The notes beneath the pieces are model-generated. The model did not search any database and was not told where the DNA came from. It worked only from the letters and a program-made list of their open reading frames with translations. A stretch of 64,000 nucleotides of DNA from Pseudomonadota bacterium (GTDB lineage Bacteria > Pseudomonadota > Gammaproteobacteria > Burkholderiales > Burkholderiaceae_C), in contig JAFEEF010000049.1 of NCBI GenBank assembly GCA_018241265.1, forward strand, positions 62,001 to 126,000. The letters run 5' to 3'. Both the position numbers and the translations under genes were made by a program. Shown here piece by piece: positions 34,326 through 42,698 of the stretch; position 1 is the first letter of the stretch, and every line of letters begins with the position of its first letter.

Positions 34326-34961
34326 ATGTACCTTCCGCCGCAATTCGCCGAAGCCCGACCCGAGGAACTGCACCGCATCGTCCGCGACAACTCGCTGGGC
34401 ATGCTGGTGCGCCAGACCAGCGTCGGCCTGGAGGCCGATCACCTGCCGTTCCTGCTGGACGCCGACGAAGGCCCACACGGAACCCTGATCGCTCACGTTG
34501 CACGATCCAACGCCCTGTGGCGCGAGATTCATGAGGGCGCCGGCGTGCTCGTCGTCTTCCGGGGCGTGCAGGGCTACATCTCGCCGAACTGGTATCCCGG
34601 CAAGCACGAGACGCACCGGCGGGTGCCGACTTGGAACTACGAGGTGGTGCATGCGCACGGCACGATCCATGTGCGTGACGATGAGAGGTTCGTGCGCGGC
34701 ATCGTGGCCCGGCTGACGCGCGTGCATGAGGCCGACCAGCCGGTGCCGTGGAAGATGGGGGATGCGCCGGCCGACTACCTCGCCGAGCAGCTGCGCCACA
34801 TCGTCGGCATCGAGATCCGGCTGCAGCGACTGGACTGCAAGCGCAAGCTCAACCAGCACCACGAAAAGCGGGACCGCGAGGGCGCGATCGACGGCCTGGA
34901 GTCGCGAGGCAACCATGGTCTGGCGCAGGCGATGCGTGACACAGCGAAGCCCGACGCATGA
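34326..34961 (+). CDS. FMN-binding negative transcriptional regulator (PaiB family)
   Basis: 211 residues with the split-barrel FMN-binding fold: MYLPPQFAE at the N-terminus, LLDADEGPHGTLIAHVARSN, VVFRGVQGYISPNWYPGKH, and RRVPTWNYEVVHAHGTIHV; the last two blocks are family hallmarks. The C-terminal KRKLNQHHEKRDREG is the usual basic tail. In Bacillus the family represses protease and sporulation genes, and elsewhere it accompanies MocR-type regulators, as here. Its stop overlaps the start of the GST gene (ATGA). Base composition is slightly less GC-rich than in the rest of the window. Confidence 0.9.
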   Translation: MYLPPQFAEARPEELHRIVRDNSLGMLVRQTSVGLEADHLPFLLDADEGPHGTLIAHVARSNALWREIHEGAGVLVVFRGVQGYISPNWYPGKHETHRRVPTWNYEVVHAHGTIHVRDDERFVRGIVARLTRVHEADQPVPWKMGDAPADYLAEQLRHIVGIEIRLQRLDCKRKLNQHHEKRDREGAIDGLESRGNHGLAQAMRDTAKPDA

Positions 34962-35578
34962 CGACCGACCGCCTTCACTGCTTCAAGGAGTCGGGCAACT
35001 CGTACAAGGTCGCACTGGCCCTGACCTTCGCCGGGGTGCCATTCGAGAAGGTGACCGTCGACTACTTCGACGGACAGACCCGCCAGACGGTCTGGCGCTC
35101 CGAGACGAACGAGATGGGTGAGGTCCCGATCCTGGAGTTCGATGGCCGGCGAATGAGCCAGTCCGGTGTGATCCTGCTCCATCTGGCCGAGCGGTTCGAC
35201 AGTCTGCGGGTGGAACCCGACGAGCGCGAAGAGGTGCTCCGATGGCTGCTCTTCGACAACCACAAGTTCACCGCCAACCTGGCGAGCTACCGCTGGCCGC
35301 GCACCTTTGCCAAGCCGTCGCCGCATGAAGCGGTGCTGGCCTACATGCGCCAGCGCACGGCGGCGGCACTCGACATCGTCGACCGCCACCTGGCAGACTG
35401 CCCCATCATCGTCGGCGACCGATGTACGGTCGCCGACCTGTCGATGGCCGGCTACGTCTACTACCCGGCCGACGAGCTCGGCTTCGACCTGCGCGCCGAG
35501 TACTCGCGCATCGCCGCTTGGATGGATCGCGTTGCCCAGATTCCAGGTTGGCGCGCGCCCTACGATCTGCTGTCCTGA
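34958..35578 (+). CDS. Glutathione S-transferase
   Basis: 206 residues: an N-terminal thioredoxin-like domain (about 1-80) with HCFKESGNSYKVALALTFAG, the cis-Pro motif VPILEF and the glutathione-binding acidic turn MSQSGVILLHLAERF. An all-helical C-domain follows, with CTVADLSMAGYVYYPADELG (the N-capping S/T-x-x-D box). The N-terminal serine/asparagine pair is the candidate catalytic site. It conjugates glutathione to electrophiles in the cytoplasm. It overlaps the PaiB-like gene by 4 bp, so both are in one operon. Confidence 0.92.
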   Translation: MTTDRLHCFKESGNSYKVALALTFAGVPFEKVTVDYFDGQTRQTVWRSETNEMGEVPILEFDGRRMSQSGVILLHLAERFDSLRVEPDEREEVLRWLLFDNHKFTANLASYRWPRTFAKPSPHEAVLAYMRQRTAAALDIVDRHLADCPIIVGDRCTVADLSMAGYVYYPADELGFDLRAEYSRIAAWMDRVAQIPGWRAPYDLLS

Positions 35579-35595
35579 CGCCCGGAGCCGACACG

Positions 35596-35979
35596 ATGTA
35601 CAGCGCGACCTTCACCTTCGCCAAGGGCGAGTACGACGACGCGTTCCACCAGCGCGACCAGGCCATCGCCGAAGTGGCCAAGTCGATTCCCGGCTATCTA
35701 GGCGAAGAGGCCTGGGAGAACCCAGGCGCCGGATTGATTTCGACCGTCTACTACTGGGACTCGCTGGAAGCGCTGTAGCGACTGGTCGACGATCCCCGGC
35801 ACTTGGCCGCCAAGCAGTTGCAAGGCCGTTGGCTGAAGGGGTACCACATCACCATTGCTCAGGTGCTCAGAAGCTACGGCGATGGCGGGATTGCGCATCC
35901 GCTGGCTGGTACGTCACCGATACACGAAGGCGGGCAGCGAAGCGCCGGCGACGCGCGGGCTGCGTCCGACGATCGTTGA
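35596..35979 (+). pseudogene. Antibiotic-biosynthesis-monooxygenase-like protein gene interrupted by an amber codon
   Basis: From ATG 35596 the frame encodes MYSATFTFAKGEYDDAFHQR, AKSIPGYLGEEAWENP and STVYYWDSLEAL, then TAG at 35776-35778, then continues in the same frame with [20 protein letters not shown] and [20 protein letters not shown] to a stop at 35979. Family members read through with an ordinary residue, often Gln or Met, at that point, so a single base change (CAG to TAG) likely killed the gene. The first part alone lacks half of the ferredoxin-like fold. It follows the GST gene by 17 bp. Confidence 0.8.
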
Positions 35980-35998
35980 ACGAAGAAAGGGTGCGCTC

Positions 35999-36316
35999 AT
36001 GGCGTGGGTGTTGCTGGTGGTCGCCGGTCTGCTCGAAGTGGGCTGGGCCATCGGCCTGAAGTACACGGAAGGGTTCAGCCGGCTTTGGCCGAGCGTCTTC
36101 ACGATCGTCGCCATGGTGCTGAGCGTCGTGCTGCTCGGCGTCGCGATGAAGTCGCTGCCGGTTGGAACGTCCTATGCGGTCTGGGTTGGCGTCGGCGCGG
36201 TCGGCACGGCGATCCTCGGCATGGTGTTGTTCGGCGAGCCGGCGAGCGCCGGCCGCCTGGCGAGCCTCGGCCTCATCGTGGCCGGCATCGTCGGACTGAA
36301 GCTGGCCACGCCCTGA
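35999..36316 (+). CDS. sugE: SMR-family guanidinium/quaternary-ammonium exporter (SugE/Gdx type)
   Basis: 105 residues with four membrane helices. The essential proton- and substrate-binding glutamate is E13 in [20 protein letters not shown]. The segment [19 protein letters not shown], then [11 protein letters not shown], is the signature of the SugE/Gdx branch rather than EmrE, suggesting guanidinium export as a dimer. A purine-rich AAGAAAGG site precedes the start. I looked for a guanidine riboswitch in the 200 bp upstream and saw no recognisable conserved motif. Confidence 0.92.
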   Translation: MAWVLLVVAGLLEVGWAIGLKYTEGFSRLWPSVFTIVAMVLSVVLLGVAMKSLPVGTSYAVWVGVGAVGTAILGMVLFGEPASAGRLASLGLIVAGIVGLKLATP

Positions 36317-36351
36317 TTTCCGCAGCAATCCGAATTCAGTACGAGACGAAC

Positions 36352-37470
36352 ATGACTCATCCCTCCGACCTCAAGCTCGAATCCTGGCTCGTGACCGCAG
36401 GCCGCTCGTCCACGCCCGGTGCACCGTTGAATGTGCCGCTGGTGCCAGCATCGAACTTCATCATCGGCGCAGGACGCGAGTACGCGCGCGATGACGGCAC
36501 TTCGACCTGGGAGGCACTCGAAGAGGTTGTCGGCGGACTGGAGTCCGGGCGTGCAGTGGCTTTCGCTTCCGGCATGGCAGCCATCGCCTCGGTGTTCGAC
36601 CAGCTGCGGGCTGGCTCTCACGTAGTGCTGCCCGACGACTGCTACCAGGGCGTCGCTGGCCTGGTCGCTGCGGGCGCGGAGCGAGGGCGGTGGACCGTTC
36701 AGCGTATGGCGCTTCACGACACCGCAGGTTGGGTCAATGCGTGCAGAACGGCCGACCTCGTCTGGCTCGAATCGCCGTCCAATCCCCTGCTCGGCGTTGC
36801 CGACCTCGAGGCGATCTGTGCTGCTCCACGCAAGACGAGTGCCGTCGTCGCGGTCGACAACACCTTCGCAACGCCATTGAACCAGCGGCCGCTGGAGTTC
36901 GGAGCCACGGTGTCTCTGCAGTCGGCGACCAAGTTCATCGGCGGCCACTCGGATCTGCTGGCCGGGGTGGCGACTACGAGGGACCCGGCGTACTGGCATG
37001 CGCTCAAGAAATCGCGTGAACTGACCGGTGCGACACCCGGCACGCTGGAGTGTTTCCTGGCAGTTCGCGGGTCGAGGACGATGGCGCTGCGTCTGCAGCG
37101 GGCTCAGGCCACGGCCATGACGGTGGCGGACCGCCTCCAGGGGCACCCGGCAGTTGAACTGGTGCGCTATCCGGGCCTGAGCTCGCATCCCACGCATGCC
37201 ACCGCCCGGCGCGTGCTGAAGGGCTACGGAACGATCATCTCTTTCGATGTGCGCGGCGGTGCGGACGCGGCTGATCGCGCCTGCAAAGCGGTGCAACTGG
37301 TGCGCCACGCGACCAGCCTCGGTGCGGTGGAGTCGACGATGGAAAGGCGTGCGGCAATACCCGGGCAAGAGCACCTGCCTCCTGCGCTGCTGCGACTGAG
37401 TGTCGGCATCGAAGATGCCGATGATCTTTGGAAGGACATCGAAAGCGCGTTGCGCAGCGTGCCACGCTGA
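36352..37470 (+). CDS. Cys/Met metabolism PLP-dependent enzyme (cystathionine gamma-synthase/lyase-like)
   Basis: 372 residues of the trans-sulfuration fold type I family. Visible are LESGRAVAFASGMAAIASVF (the usual A-F-x-S-G-M-A-A), DDCYQGV, WLESPSNPLLGVADL, VAVDNTFATPLNQRPLEFGA and the PLP lysine K194 in SATKFIGGHSDLLAG. The C-domain has LVRHATSLGAVESTMERRA. Whether it performs synthesis (MetB) or elimination (lyase) cannot be told. It follows sugE by 35 bp on the same strand and may be co-transcribed with the PaiB-GST group. Confidence 0.9.
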   Translation: MTHPSDLKLESWLVTAGRSSTPGAPLNVPLVPASNFIIGAGREYARDDGTSTWEALEEVVGGLESGRAVAFASGMAAIASVFDQLRAGSHVVLPDDCYQGVAGLVAAGAERGRWTVQRMALHDTAGWVNACRTADLVWLESPSNPLLGVADLEAICAAPRKTSAVVAVDNTFATPLNQRPLEFGATVSLQSATKFIGGHSDLLAGVATTRDPAYWHALKKSRELTGATPGTLECFLAVRGSRTMALRLQRAQATAMTVADRLQGHPAVELVRYPGLSSHPTHATARRVLKGYGTIISFDVRGGADAADRACKAVQLVRHATSLGAVESTMERRAAIPGQEHLPPALLRLSVGIEDADDLWKDIESALRSVPR

Positions 37471-37785
37471 GTGCCCTGCAACGGCAACGAAGCGTAGGCG
37501 AGCGGTTGCGCCTGCCCGTGCGGTCTTCATCGCTCAGTAGCCGGGCTCCAGTGACTGTTGGATGACCGCTTGCTCGAAGCCCGACTGACTCTCATGGGTG
37601 GACAATTCCATTTCGCCACTGTCAACCCGCTCGCGACAACAAGCGGCAGGTGCCCGACGGATAGCGGGCGTCGCCGGCACTCTATCCGGCGCCCCAAGAC
37701 GTCAGCGCCGACAAGGTCGAAGAGCATCTCGGCGATCCTCAGCGCCCTCCGCGCCTCTGCGGTGGACCCCATCGCCCCATCGCCC
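37471..37785. other. 315-bp intergenic region without a convincing gene
   Basis: Lies between the convergent trans-sulfuration enzyme and 2-hydroxyacid dehydrogenase genes. On the minus strand a short frame ending at 37534 reads ERVDSGEMELSTHESQSGFE then QAVIQQSLEPGY; it has no start and may be a fragment of a lost gene. No terminator hairpin with a T run was found. Confidence 0.5.
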
Positions 37786-38751
37786 TCAATACGCACCTTG
37801 CACCAGATTCGTCGGCCTCCCCGCAACGAAGCGCTCGATGTTGTCCATCAACTGATCCGCCAGCGCCTGCTGCGCCTCGTCCGATGCCCACGCCACATGC
37901 GGCGTCAGGATCACGTTGGGGCGCAACGCGGCGCGCATCAGCGGGTTGTCCGGCGCCGGCGGCTCGCCGTCGACGACGTCGAAGCCGGCGCCGCCGACGA
38001 GGCCGCGGTCGAGCGCCTCGACCAGCGCGGCTTCGTCGACCAGCCCGCCGCGCGCGGTGTTGACGATCAGCGGCCGGCGCTTCATCGCCTCGAACTCCGG
38101 CATCGCGAGCATGCCGCGCGTCTGCGGCGTCAGCGGTGAGTGCAGGGTGATCACGTCGCTCGTCTCCAGCACTTCCTGCCACGGCGTGTAGAGCGGGCCG
38201 AGGCCGCTCTTGCCCTTGTGCGCCGCGAACAGCGGCACCATGCCGAACGCCTTCGCGATCTCGGCGACGCGCTGGCCGAGCACGCCTTCGCCGATGATCC
38301 CGAGGCGCGCACCGGCGAGGTCGCGGATCGGATGGTCGAAGTAGCAGAACTGGCCCGACTGCTGCCAGCGCCCGGCGAGCACCGACTCGCGGTACGCGAC
38401 GACATTGCGGCGCAGCGCGAGGATCAGCGCGAAGGTGTGCTCGGGCACGGTGTTGACGGCATAGCCGCGGATGTTCGCGACCGCGACGCCGCGCGCCGCG
38501 CAGGCCGCCTTGTCGACGCAATCGGTGCCGGTCGCCGCCACCGCGACGAGGCGCAGCGCGGGCAGCCGTTCGAGCGTCTCGGCGGTGATCGGCGCCTTGT
38601 TGGTGATGACGATGGTCGCGCCGTCGAGCCGTGCCGGCACGTCGCCGGGCGCGGTGTGGTCGTGCTCGACGTAGTGGTGGTCGAAGGCGGGGCGGCGCAG
38701 CGAGACCTGCGGTGCGATCGTGGCGCGGTCGAGGAAGACGATGCGTTCCAT
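37786..38751 (-). CDS. D-isomer-specific 2-hydroxyacid dehydrogenase (hydroxypyruvate reductase-like)
   Basis: 321 residues. NAD-binding motif G-x-G-x-x-G in GIIGEGVLGQRVAEIA near 148-160, catalytic Arg in NTARGGLVDE, Glu in DVVDGEPP and His in LTPHVAWAS are all present. The N-domain carries VITNKAPITAETLERLPALR. It would reduce a 2-keto acid such as hydroxypyruvate or glyoxylate. It is the last gene of the transketolase/TRAP operon, 23 bp after the full-length transketolase; hydroxypyruvate is a transketolase donor, so a linked role is plausible. The start at 38751 was chosen from the family N-terminus. Confidence 0.92.
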   Translation of the reverse strand: MERIVFLDRATIAPQVSLRRPAFDHHYVEHDHTAPGDVPARLDGATIVITNKAPITAETLERLPALRLVAVAATGTDCVDKAACAARGVAVANIRGYAVNTVPEHTFALILALRRNVVAYRESVLAGRWQQSGQFCYFDHPIRDLAGARLGIIGEGVLGQRVAEIAKAFGMVPLFAAHKGKSGLGPLYTPWQEVLETSDVITLHSPLTPQTRGMLAMPEFEAMKRRPLIVNTARGGLVDEAALVEALDRGLVGGAGFDVVDGEPPAPDNPLMRAALRPNVILTPHVAWASDEAQQALADQLMDNIERFVAGRPTNLVQGAY

Positions 38752-38774
38752 GAGAGTCTCCGGTTCAATCCAGT

Positions 38775-40769
38775 TCAATAGCGGCGAACGGACAGCAGGC
38801 GCTGCGCTTCGGCAGCGACGGCCGCGGGCGTGATGCCGAAGTGCAGGTAGAGCGTCTCGGCCGATGCCGACGCGCCGAAGCCCGTCATGCCGACGAAGCC
38901 GCCGTGCTCGCCGAGGTAGCGGTCCCAGCCGAAGCGCACCGCGGCCTCGACCGCGACGCGCACCGAGCCGGGCGCGAGCACGCTGTCGCGATAGGCGCGG
39001 TCCTGCGCATCGAAGCGTTCGCAACACGGCATCGAGACGACCGCGGTCGGAATGCCCGCGGCCTGCAGCAGCGTGCGTGCCTGGACGGCGATCGCGACCT
39101 CGGAGCCGGTCGACATCAAGGTGACGGCGCGCGGGCCGCCTTCGGCCTCGGCCAGCACATAGCCGCCGCGGCGCGAGCGGTTGTCGGCCTCGTGGGCCGT
39201 GCGCACCAGCGGCAGGGCCTGGCGCGCGAAGACCAGCGACACCGGCCCGGTGCGGTGCTCGAGCGCGAGCTCCCAGCATTCGGCCGCTTCGACCGCATCG
39301 GCCGGGCGCAGCACCAGCATGTTCGGCATCGCGCGCAGCGACGCGAGGATCTCGACCGGCTGGTGCGTCGGCCCGTTCTTGCCGACGCCGATCGAGTCGT
39401 GGCTGAACACGAACTTGACCGGCAGCCCCATCAGCGCGGCCATCCGCATCGCCGGCCGCTCGTAGTCGGAGAACGCGAGGTAGGTGACCGCGAGCGGGAT
39501 CACGCCGCCGTGCGCCGCCATGCCGTTGGCCATCGCGCCCATCAGGTGCTCGCGCACGCCGCAGTGCACGTAGGCGCCGCTGCGGTCCTCGGCGGTGAAG
39601 GCGGCGAGCCGCCGCTTGTGGCTGGTCGGCGCTTCGAGGTCGGCGCAGCCGACCATGCGCTCCGGCAGCACGTCGCTCAGCCGGTCGTTGATGTCGGCCG
39701 AGATCATGATGCCGCCGGGCGCTTCGCCGCTGTCGACCGCGCGGCGCTTGCAGGCCTGCAGCACGTCGCGCCAGCCGGCCGGCAGCTCGCCCGCCAGCAC
39801 GCGGTCGAATTCCGCGCGCTGGTCGGCCGGCAGTGCATCGCGCCGCGCCTGCCAGGCGGCATGCGCATCGGCGCTGCGCCGGCCGGCATCGCGCCAGGCC
39901 TGCAGCACCGGCGCGGGGATGTCGAACGGCGCGTGCGGCCAGTCGAGGTCGTTGCGGGCACGATCCGCATCTTCCGGATGCAGCCGCGCGCTGTGCCCGC
40001 CGCGCTGGCCTTGCAGCCGCGCGATGCCGCGCGCGATCACGGTGCGGCAGGCGATCAGCGACGGCCGCGGATCCTGCTTCGCCGCCGCCAGCGCCGCCGA
40101 CACCGCATCGATGTCATGACCGTCGACCTCGACGACGTGCCACTGCGCGACGCGGAAGCGCTCGGCCACGTCCTCGCTGATCGACAGCGACGTGGCGCCG
40201 TCGTCGGTGATGCGGTTGTCGTCCCACAGCAAGGTCAGCTTGCCGAGCCCAAGGTGCCCGGCGAGCGAGACCATCTCCTGGCCGATGCCTTCCTGCAGGC
40301 AGCCGTCGCCGACGAACGCATAGGTGCGGTGGTCGACGAGGCCGCCGCCGAAGCGGGCGTTCAGGTAGGCCTCGGCGACCGCCATGCCGAACGCGTTCGC
40401 GATGCCCTGGCCGAGCGGGCCGGTCGTCACCTCGATGCCGTGCGCCGGCTCGTATTCGGGATGGCCTTCGCAATGCGAGCCGAGCTGGCGGAAGCGCTGG
40501 ATCTCGTCGATCGAGATCGCTTCGTAGCCGGTCAGGTGCAGCAGCGCGTAGAGCAGCATCGAGCCGTGGCCGTTCGACAGCACGACGCGATCGCGGTCCG
40601 GCCAGGTCGGGTCGGACGCCATGAACTTCAGGTGCCGCGTGTACAGCGCGGTCGCGGTCTCCGCCATGCCGAGCGGTACGCCCTGGTGACCCTCGGTCGC
40701 ATGCACGATCGCATCGATCGCGAGGAAGCGGATGGCGTGGGCGAGCTGGGTCGGTGCCGGGGATGACAT
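38775..40769 (-). CDS. tkt: Transketolase (full-length)
   Basis: 664 residues in the three-domain transketolase layout. N-terminal TPP domain: HQGVPLGMAETATALYTRHL, RDRVVLSNGHGSMLLYALLH, TTGPLGQGIANAFGMAVAE and the metal/TPP motif VGDGCLQEGIGQE with WDDNRITDDG. Pyr domain: GVREHLMGAMANGMAAHGG with the catalytic glutamate, and SHDSIGVGKNGPTHQPVE. C-domain: VTLMSTGSEVAIAVQA. It transfers two-carbon ketol units between sugar phosphates. Unusually, the same operon also encodes a split transketolase. The HGVPLGMA-type pocket here starts HQGVP where HxGxP is usual. Confidence 0.95.
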   Translation of the reverse strand: MSSPAPTQLAHAIRFLAIDAIVHATEGHQGVPLGMAETATALYTRHLKFMASDPTWPDRDRVVLSNGHGSMLLYALLHLTGYEAISIDEIQRFRQLGSHCEGHPEYEPAHGIEVTTGPLGQGIANAFGMAVAEAYLNARFGGGLVDHRTYAFVGDGCLQEGIGQEMVSLAGHLGLGKLTLLWDDNRITDDGATSLSISEDVAERFRVAQWHVVEVDGHDIDAVSAALAAAKQDPRPSLIACRTVIARGIARLQGQRGGHSARLHPEDADRARNDLDWPHAPFDIPAPVLQAWRDAGRRSADAHAAWQARRDALPADQRAEFDRVLAGELPAGWRDVLQACKRRAVDSGEAPGGIMISADINDRLSDVLPERMVGCADLEAPTSHKRRLAAFTAEDRSGAYVHCGVREHLMGAMANGMAAHGGVIPLAVTYLAFSDYERPAMRMAALMGLPVKFVFSHDSIGVGKNGPTHQPVEILASLRAMPNMLVLRPADAVEAAECWELALEHRTGPVSLVFARQALPLVRTAHEADNRSRRGGYVLAEAEGGPRAVTLMSTGSEVAIAVQARTLLQAAGIPTAVVSMPCCERFDAQDRAYRDSVLAPGSVRVAVEAAVRFGWDRYLGEHGGFVGMTGFGASASAETLYLHFGITPAAVAAEAQRLLSVRRY

Positions 40770-40840
40770 GGCAAGGGTTCTCCATGCCGCCTTCCCGCGG
40801 GAAGGCGGCCGTCAGGGCGGTGGTCTCGTCGGAAGTCGGG

Positions 40841-41869
40841 TCAGGCCAGGGTGCCGGCGCTCTCTTCGAGCAGCTTCCAGGCCTCGTCGCCGAACTTGCC
40901 GCGCCAGTCCTTGTAGAAGCTGGTCTTGCCGAGCATGGCCTTGAACGCGGCCTTGTCGACCTCGGCGACCTGCAGCCCCTTGGCCTGCAGCTCGGCACGC
41001 AGCGACTTGCTCAGCGCGGCGATGTCGGCGCGCTCGTCGTTGGCGGACTTGTCGAACTCGCGGTAGACGATGTCCTGCACGTCCTTCGGCAGCCGCTCGA
41101 CCGCCTTCTTGTTGCCGAGGATCCAGTAGGCGTCCCACACATGGTTGGTCAGGCTGCAGTACTTCTGCACTTCGTAGAGGCGCGCCGTCGCGATGATCGC
41201 GAGCGGGTTCTCCTGGCCCTCGACGAGCTTGGTCTGCAATGCCGAATAGACCTCGTTGAAGTTGATCGGGGTCGGGCTCGCGCCGAGCGCGGTGAAGAGC
41301 GTCGACAGCATCGGCGCTGCCGGCACGCGCAGCTTCATGCCCTTCAGGTCGTCGGGCGTCGCGATCGGCTTGGTCGACGTCGTGATCTGGCGAAAGCCGT
41401 TCTCCCACGGCTTGGACATCGTGAGCAGGCCGACCTTCTCGATCTGCGCCCGCACGTACTTGCCGAGGCCGCCGTCCATCGCCTTCCAGACGTGCTCGTT
41501 GTCGGTGAACGCGAAGCCGGTGTTGACGATGCCGGCCGCCGGCACGAGCGTCGACAGCACCGAGCTCGCCTGGTTGAAGAACTCGACGCCGCCATTGCGC
41601 ACCTGCGACATCAGGTCGGTGTCGGAGCCGAGCTGGTTGGCCGGGAACAGGCGGATCTCGAGCCGGCCGTTGGTCGCGGCCTTGATGCGATCGATCGCCT
41701 CTTGTGCGCGCTTGTTGACCGGATGGCTAGGATCCTGGCCGGTCGCGAGCTTGTAGGTGAACTCGGCCGCCTGCGCGCGCCGCGGCAGGATCGTGAAGAG
41801 CGGCAGCGCGGCGGCGCCGGTCAGCAGTTGGCGGCGGCTCAGGCCGCTGCGGTCGATCTTGATCGTCAT
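40841..41869 (-). CDS. TRAP transporter substrate-binding protein (DctP family)
   Basis: 342 residues. The N-terminus SGLSRRQLLTGAAALPLFTI then RRAQAAEFTYKLATG is a twin-arginine-type signal peptide. Mature features are KLATGQDPSHPVNKRAQEAI, NGRLEIRLFPANQLGSDTDL, and the ligand-arginine segment DLKGMKLRVPAAPMLSTLF, then GQENPLAIIATARLYEVQKY. In DctP proteins the conserved Arg (here in KLRVP) holds the ligand carboxylate, so the substrate is likely a sugar acid or other carboxylate. It works with the fused permease encoded first in this operon. Confidence 0.93.
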   Translation of the reverse strand: MTIKIDRSGLSRRQLLTGAAALPLFTILPRRAQAAEFTYKLATGQDPSHPVNKRAQEAIDRIKAATNGRLEIRLFPANQLGSDTDLMSQVRNGGVEFFNQASSVLSTLVPAAGIVNTGFAFTDNEHVWKAMDGGLGKYVRAQIEKVGLLTMSKPWENGFRQITTSTKPIATPDDLKGMKLRVPAAPMLSTLFTALGASPTPINFNEVYSALQTKLVEGQENPLAIIATARLYEVQKYCSLTNHVWDAYWILGNKKAVERLPKDVQDIVYREFDKSANDERADIAALSKSLRAELQAKGLQVAEVDKAAFKAMLGKTSFYKDWRGKFGDEAWKLLEESAGTLA

Positions 41870-41898
41870 CGTCTTGTCTCCGTGTTCGATGCCTGGTG

Positions 41899-42648
41899 TC
41901 AGTGGATCAGCATGCCGCCGTTCACGTCGAGCGTGACGCCGGTGCAGTACTTCGCGAGCGGACTGGCGAGGAACACCACGCAGCCGGCGACGTCGTTCGG
42001 CTCGCCGACGCGGTTCAGCGGGATCTGGTCGAGGATGCCCTGCATGCGGTCGTCGGGGATCAGGCCCTTGTTGATGTCGGTCGCGATCAGGCCGGGCGTC
42101 ACGCAGTTGACGCGGATGCCGTCGATGCCGGCTTCGCGCGCCAGCGCCCGTGCGAGACCGAGCACGCCGGCCTTCGCGGCCGAGTAGTGCGGCCCGCCGA
42201 GGATGCCGCCGCCGCGCTGCGCCGAGACCGACGAGATGCAGACGATGGCACCCGACTTCGCCTCGCGCATCGCCGGCAGCACCGCCTGCGACATGTAGAG
42301 CGTGCCGCGCAGGCTGACGTCGAGCACCGCGTCGTAGTCGGCGCCGGTGATGTCGGCGAACTTGCGCGGCTGCGTGATGCCGGCGTTGTTGACGAGGATG
42401 TCGATGCGGCCGCATTGCGCGAGGGCCGCCGCGGCGGCGCGTAGGCACGACGCCTTGTCGGTGACGTCGGCGACGATGCCGACGTGCTGCGGACCGAGCT
42501 GGGCCGCGGCGCCGGCCGGATCGGCGCGCTCCAGGTCGAGGATCACGACGCGCGCGCCTTGCGCGGCCATCATGCGGGCGGTGGCGTAGCCGAGGCCGTT
42601 GAGGCCGGCGCCGCCGGTGATCAGGGCTACCTTGTCTGCGAGAAGCAT
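41899..42648 (-). CDS. SDR-family dehydrogenase (3-oxoacyl reductase/polyol-dehydrogenase-like)
   Basis: 249 residues with intact SDR motifs: TGGAGLNGLGYATAR at the cofactor site, VADVTDK, LVNNAGITQP, the catalytic Ser in VCISSVSAQ and the Y-x-x-x-K in HYSAAKAGVLGLARAL, then VTPGLIATDIN and GVTLDVNGG. An extra LN within the Gly-rich loop is unusual. In this operon it most likely oxidises a polyol or sugar acid imported by the TRAP system, delivering a keto substrate to the transketolases; this is inference. It begins 50 bp after the transketolase C-subunit gene. Confidence 0.93.
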   Translation of the reverse strand: MLLADKVALITGGAGLNGLGYATARMMAAQGARVVILDLERADPAGAAAQLGPQHVGIVADVTDKASCLRAAAAALAQCGRIDILVNNAGITQPRKFADITGADYDAVLDVSLRGTLYMSQAVLPAMREAKSGAIVCISSVSAQRGGGILGGPHYSAAKAGVLGLARALAREAGIDGIRVNCVTPGLIATDINKGLIPDDRMQGILDQIPLNRVGEPNDVAGCVVFLASPLAKYCTGVTLDVNGGMLIH

Positions 42649-42698
42649 GGTCTCTACTCCGTTCAGGGATCGTTGCAGGGTGAAGTGGTTGCGGGCGT

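Noticed and set aside
35850-35998. Possible guanidine riboswitch before sugE
   Set aside because: Neither the guanidine-I core nor paired ACGR hairpins of guanidine-II could be seen by eye; the region is also coding remnant of the broken monooxygenase gene.
37534-37665. Minus-strand protein-like fragment (SGEMELSTHESQSGFEQA)
   Set aside because: No start codon or known family; reported only as part of the intergenic region.
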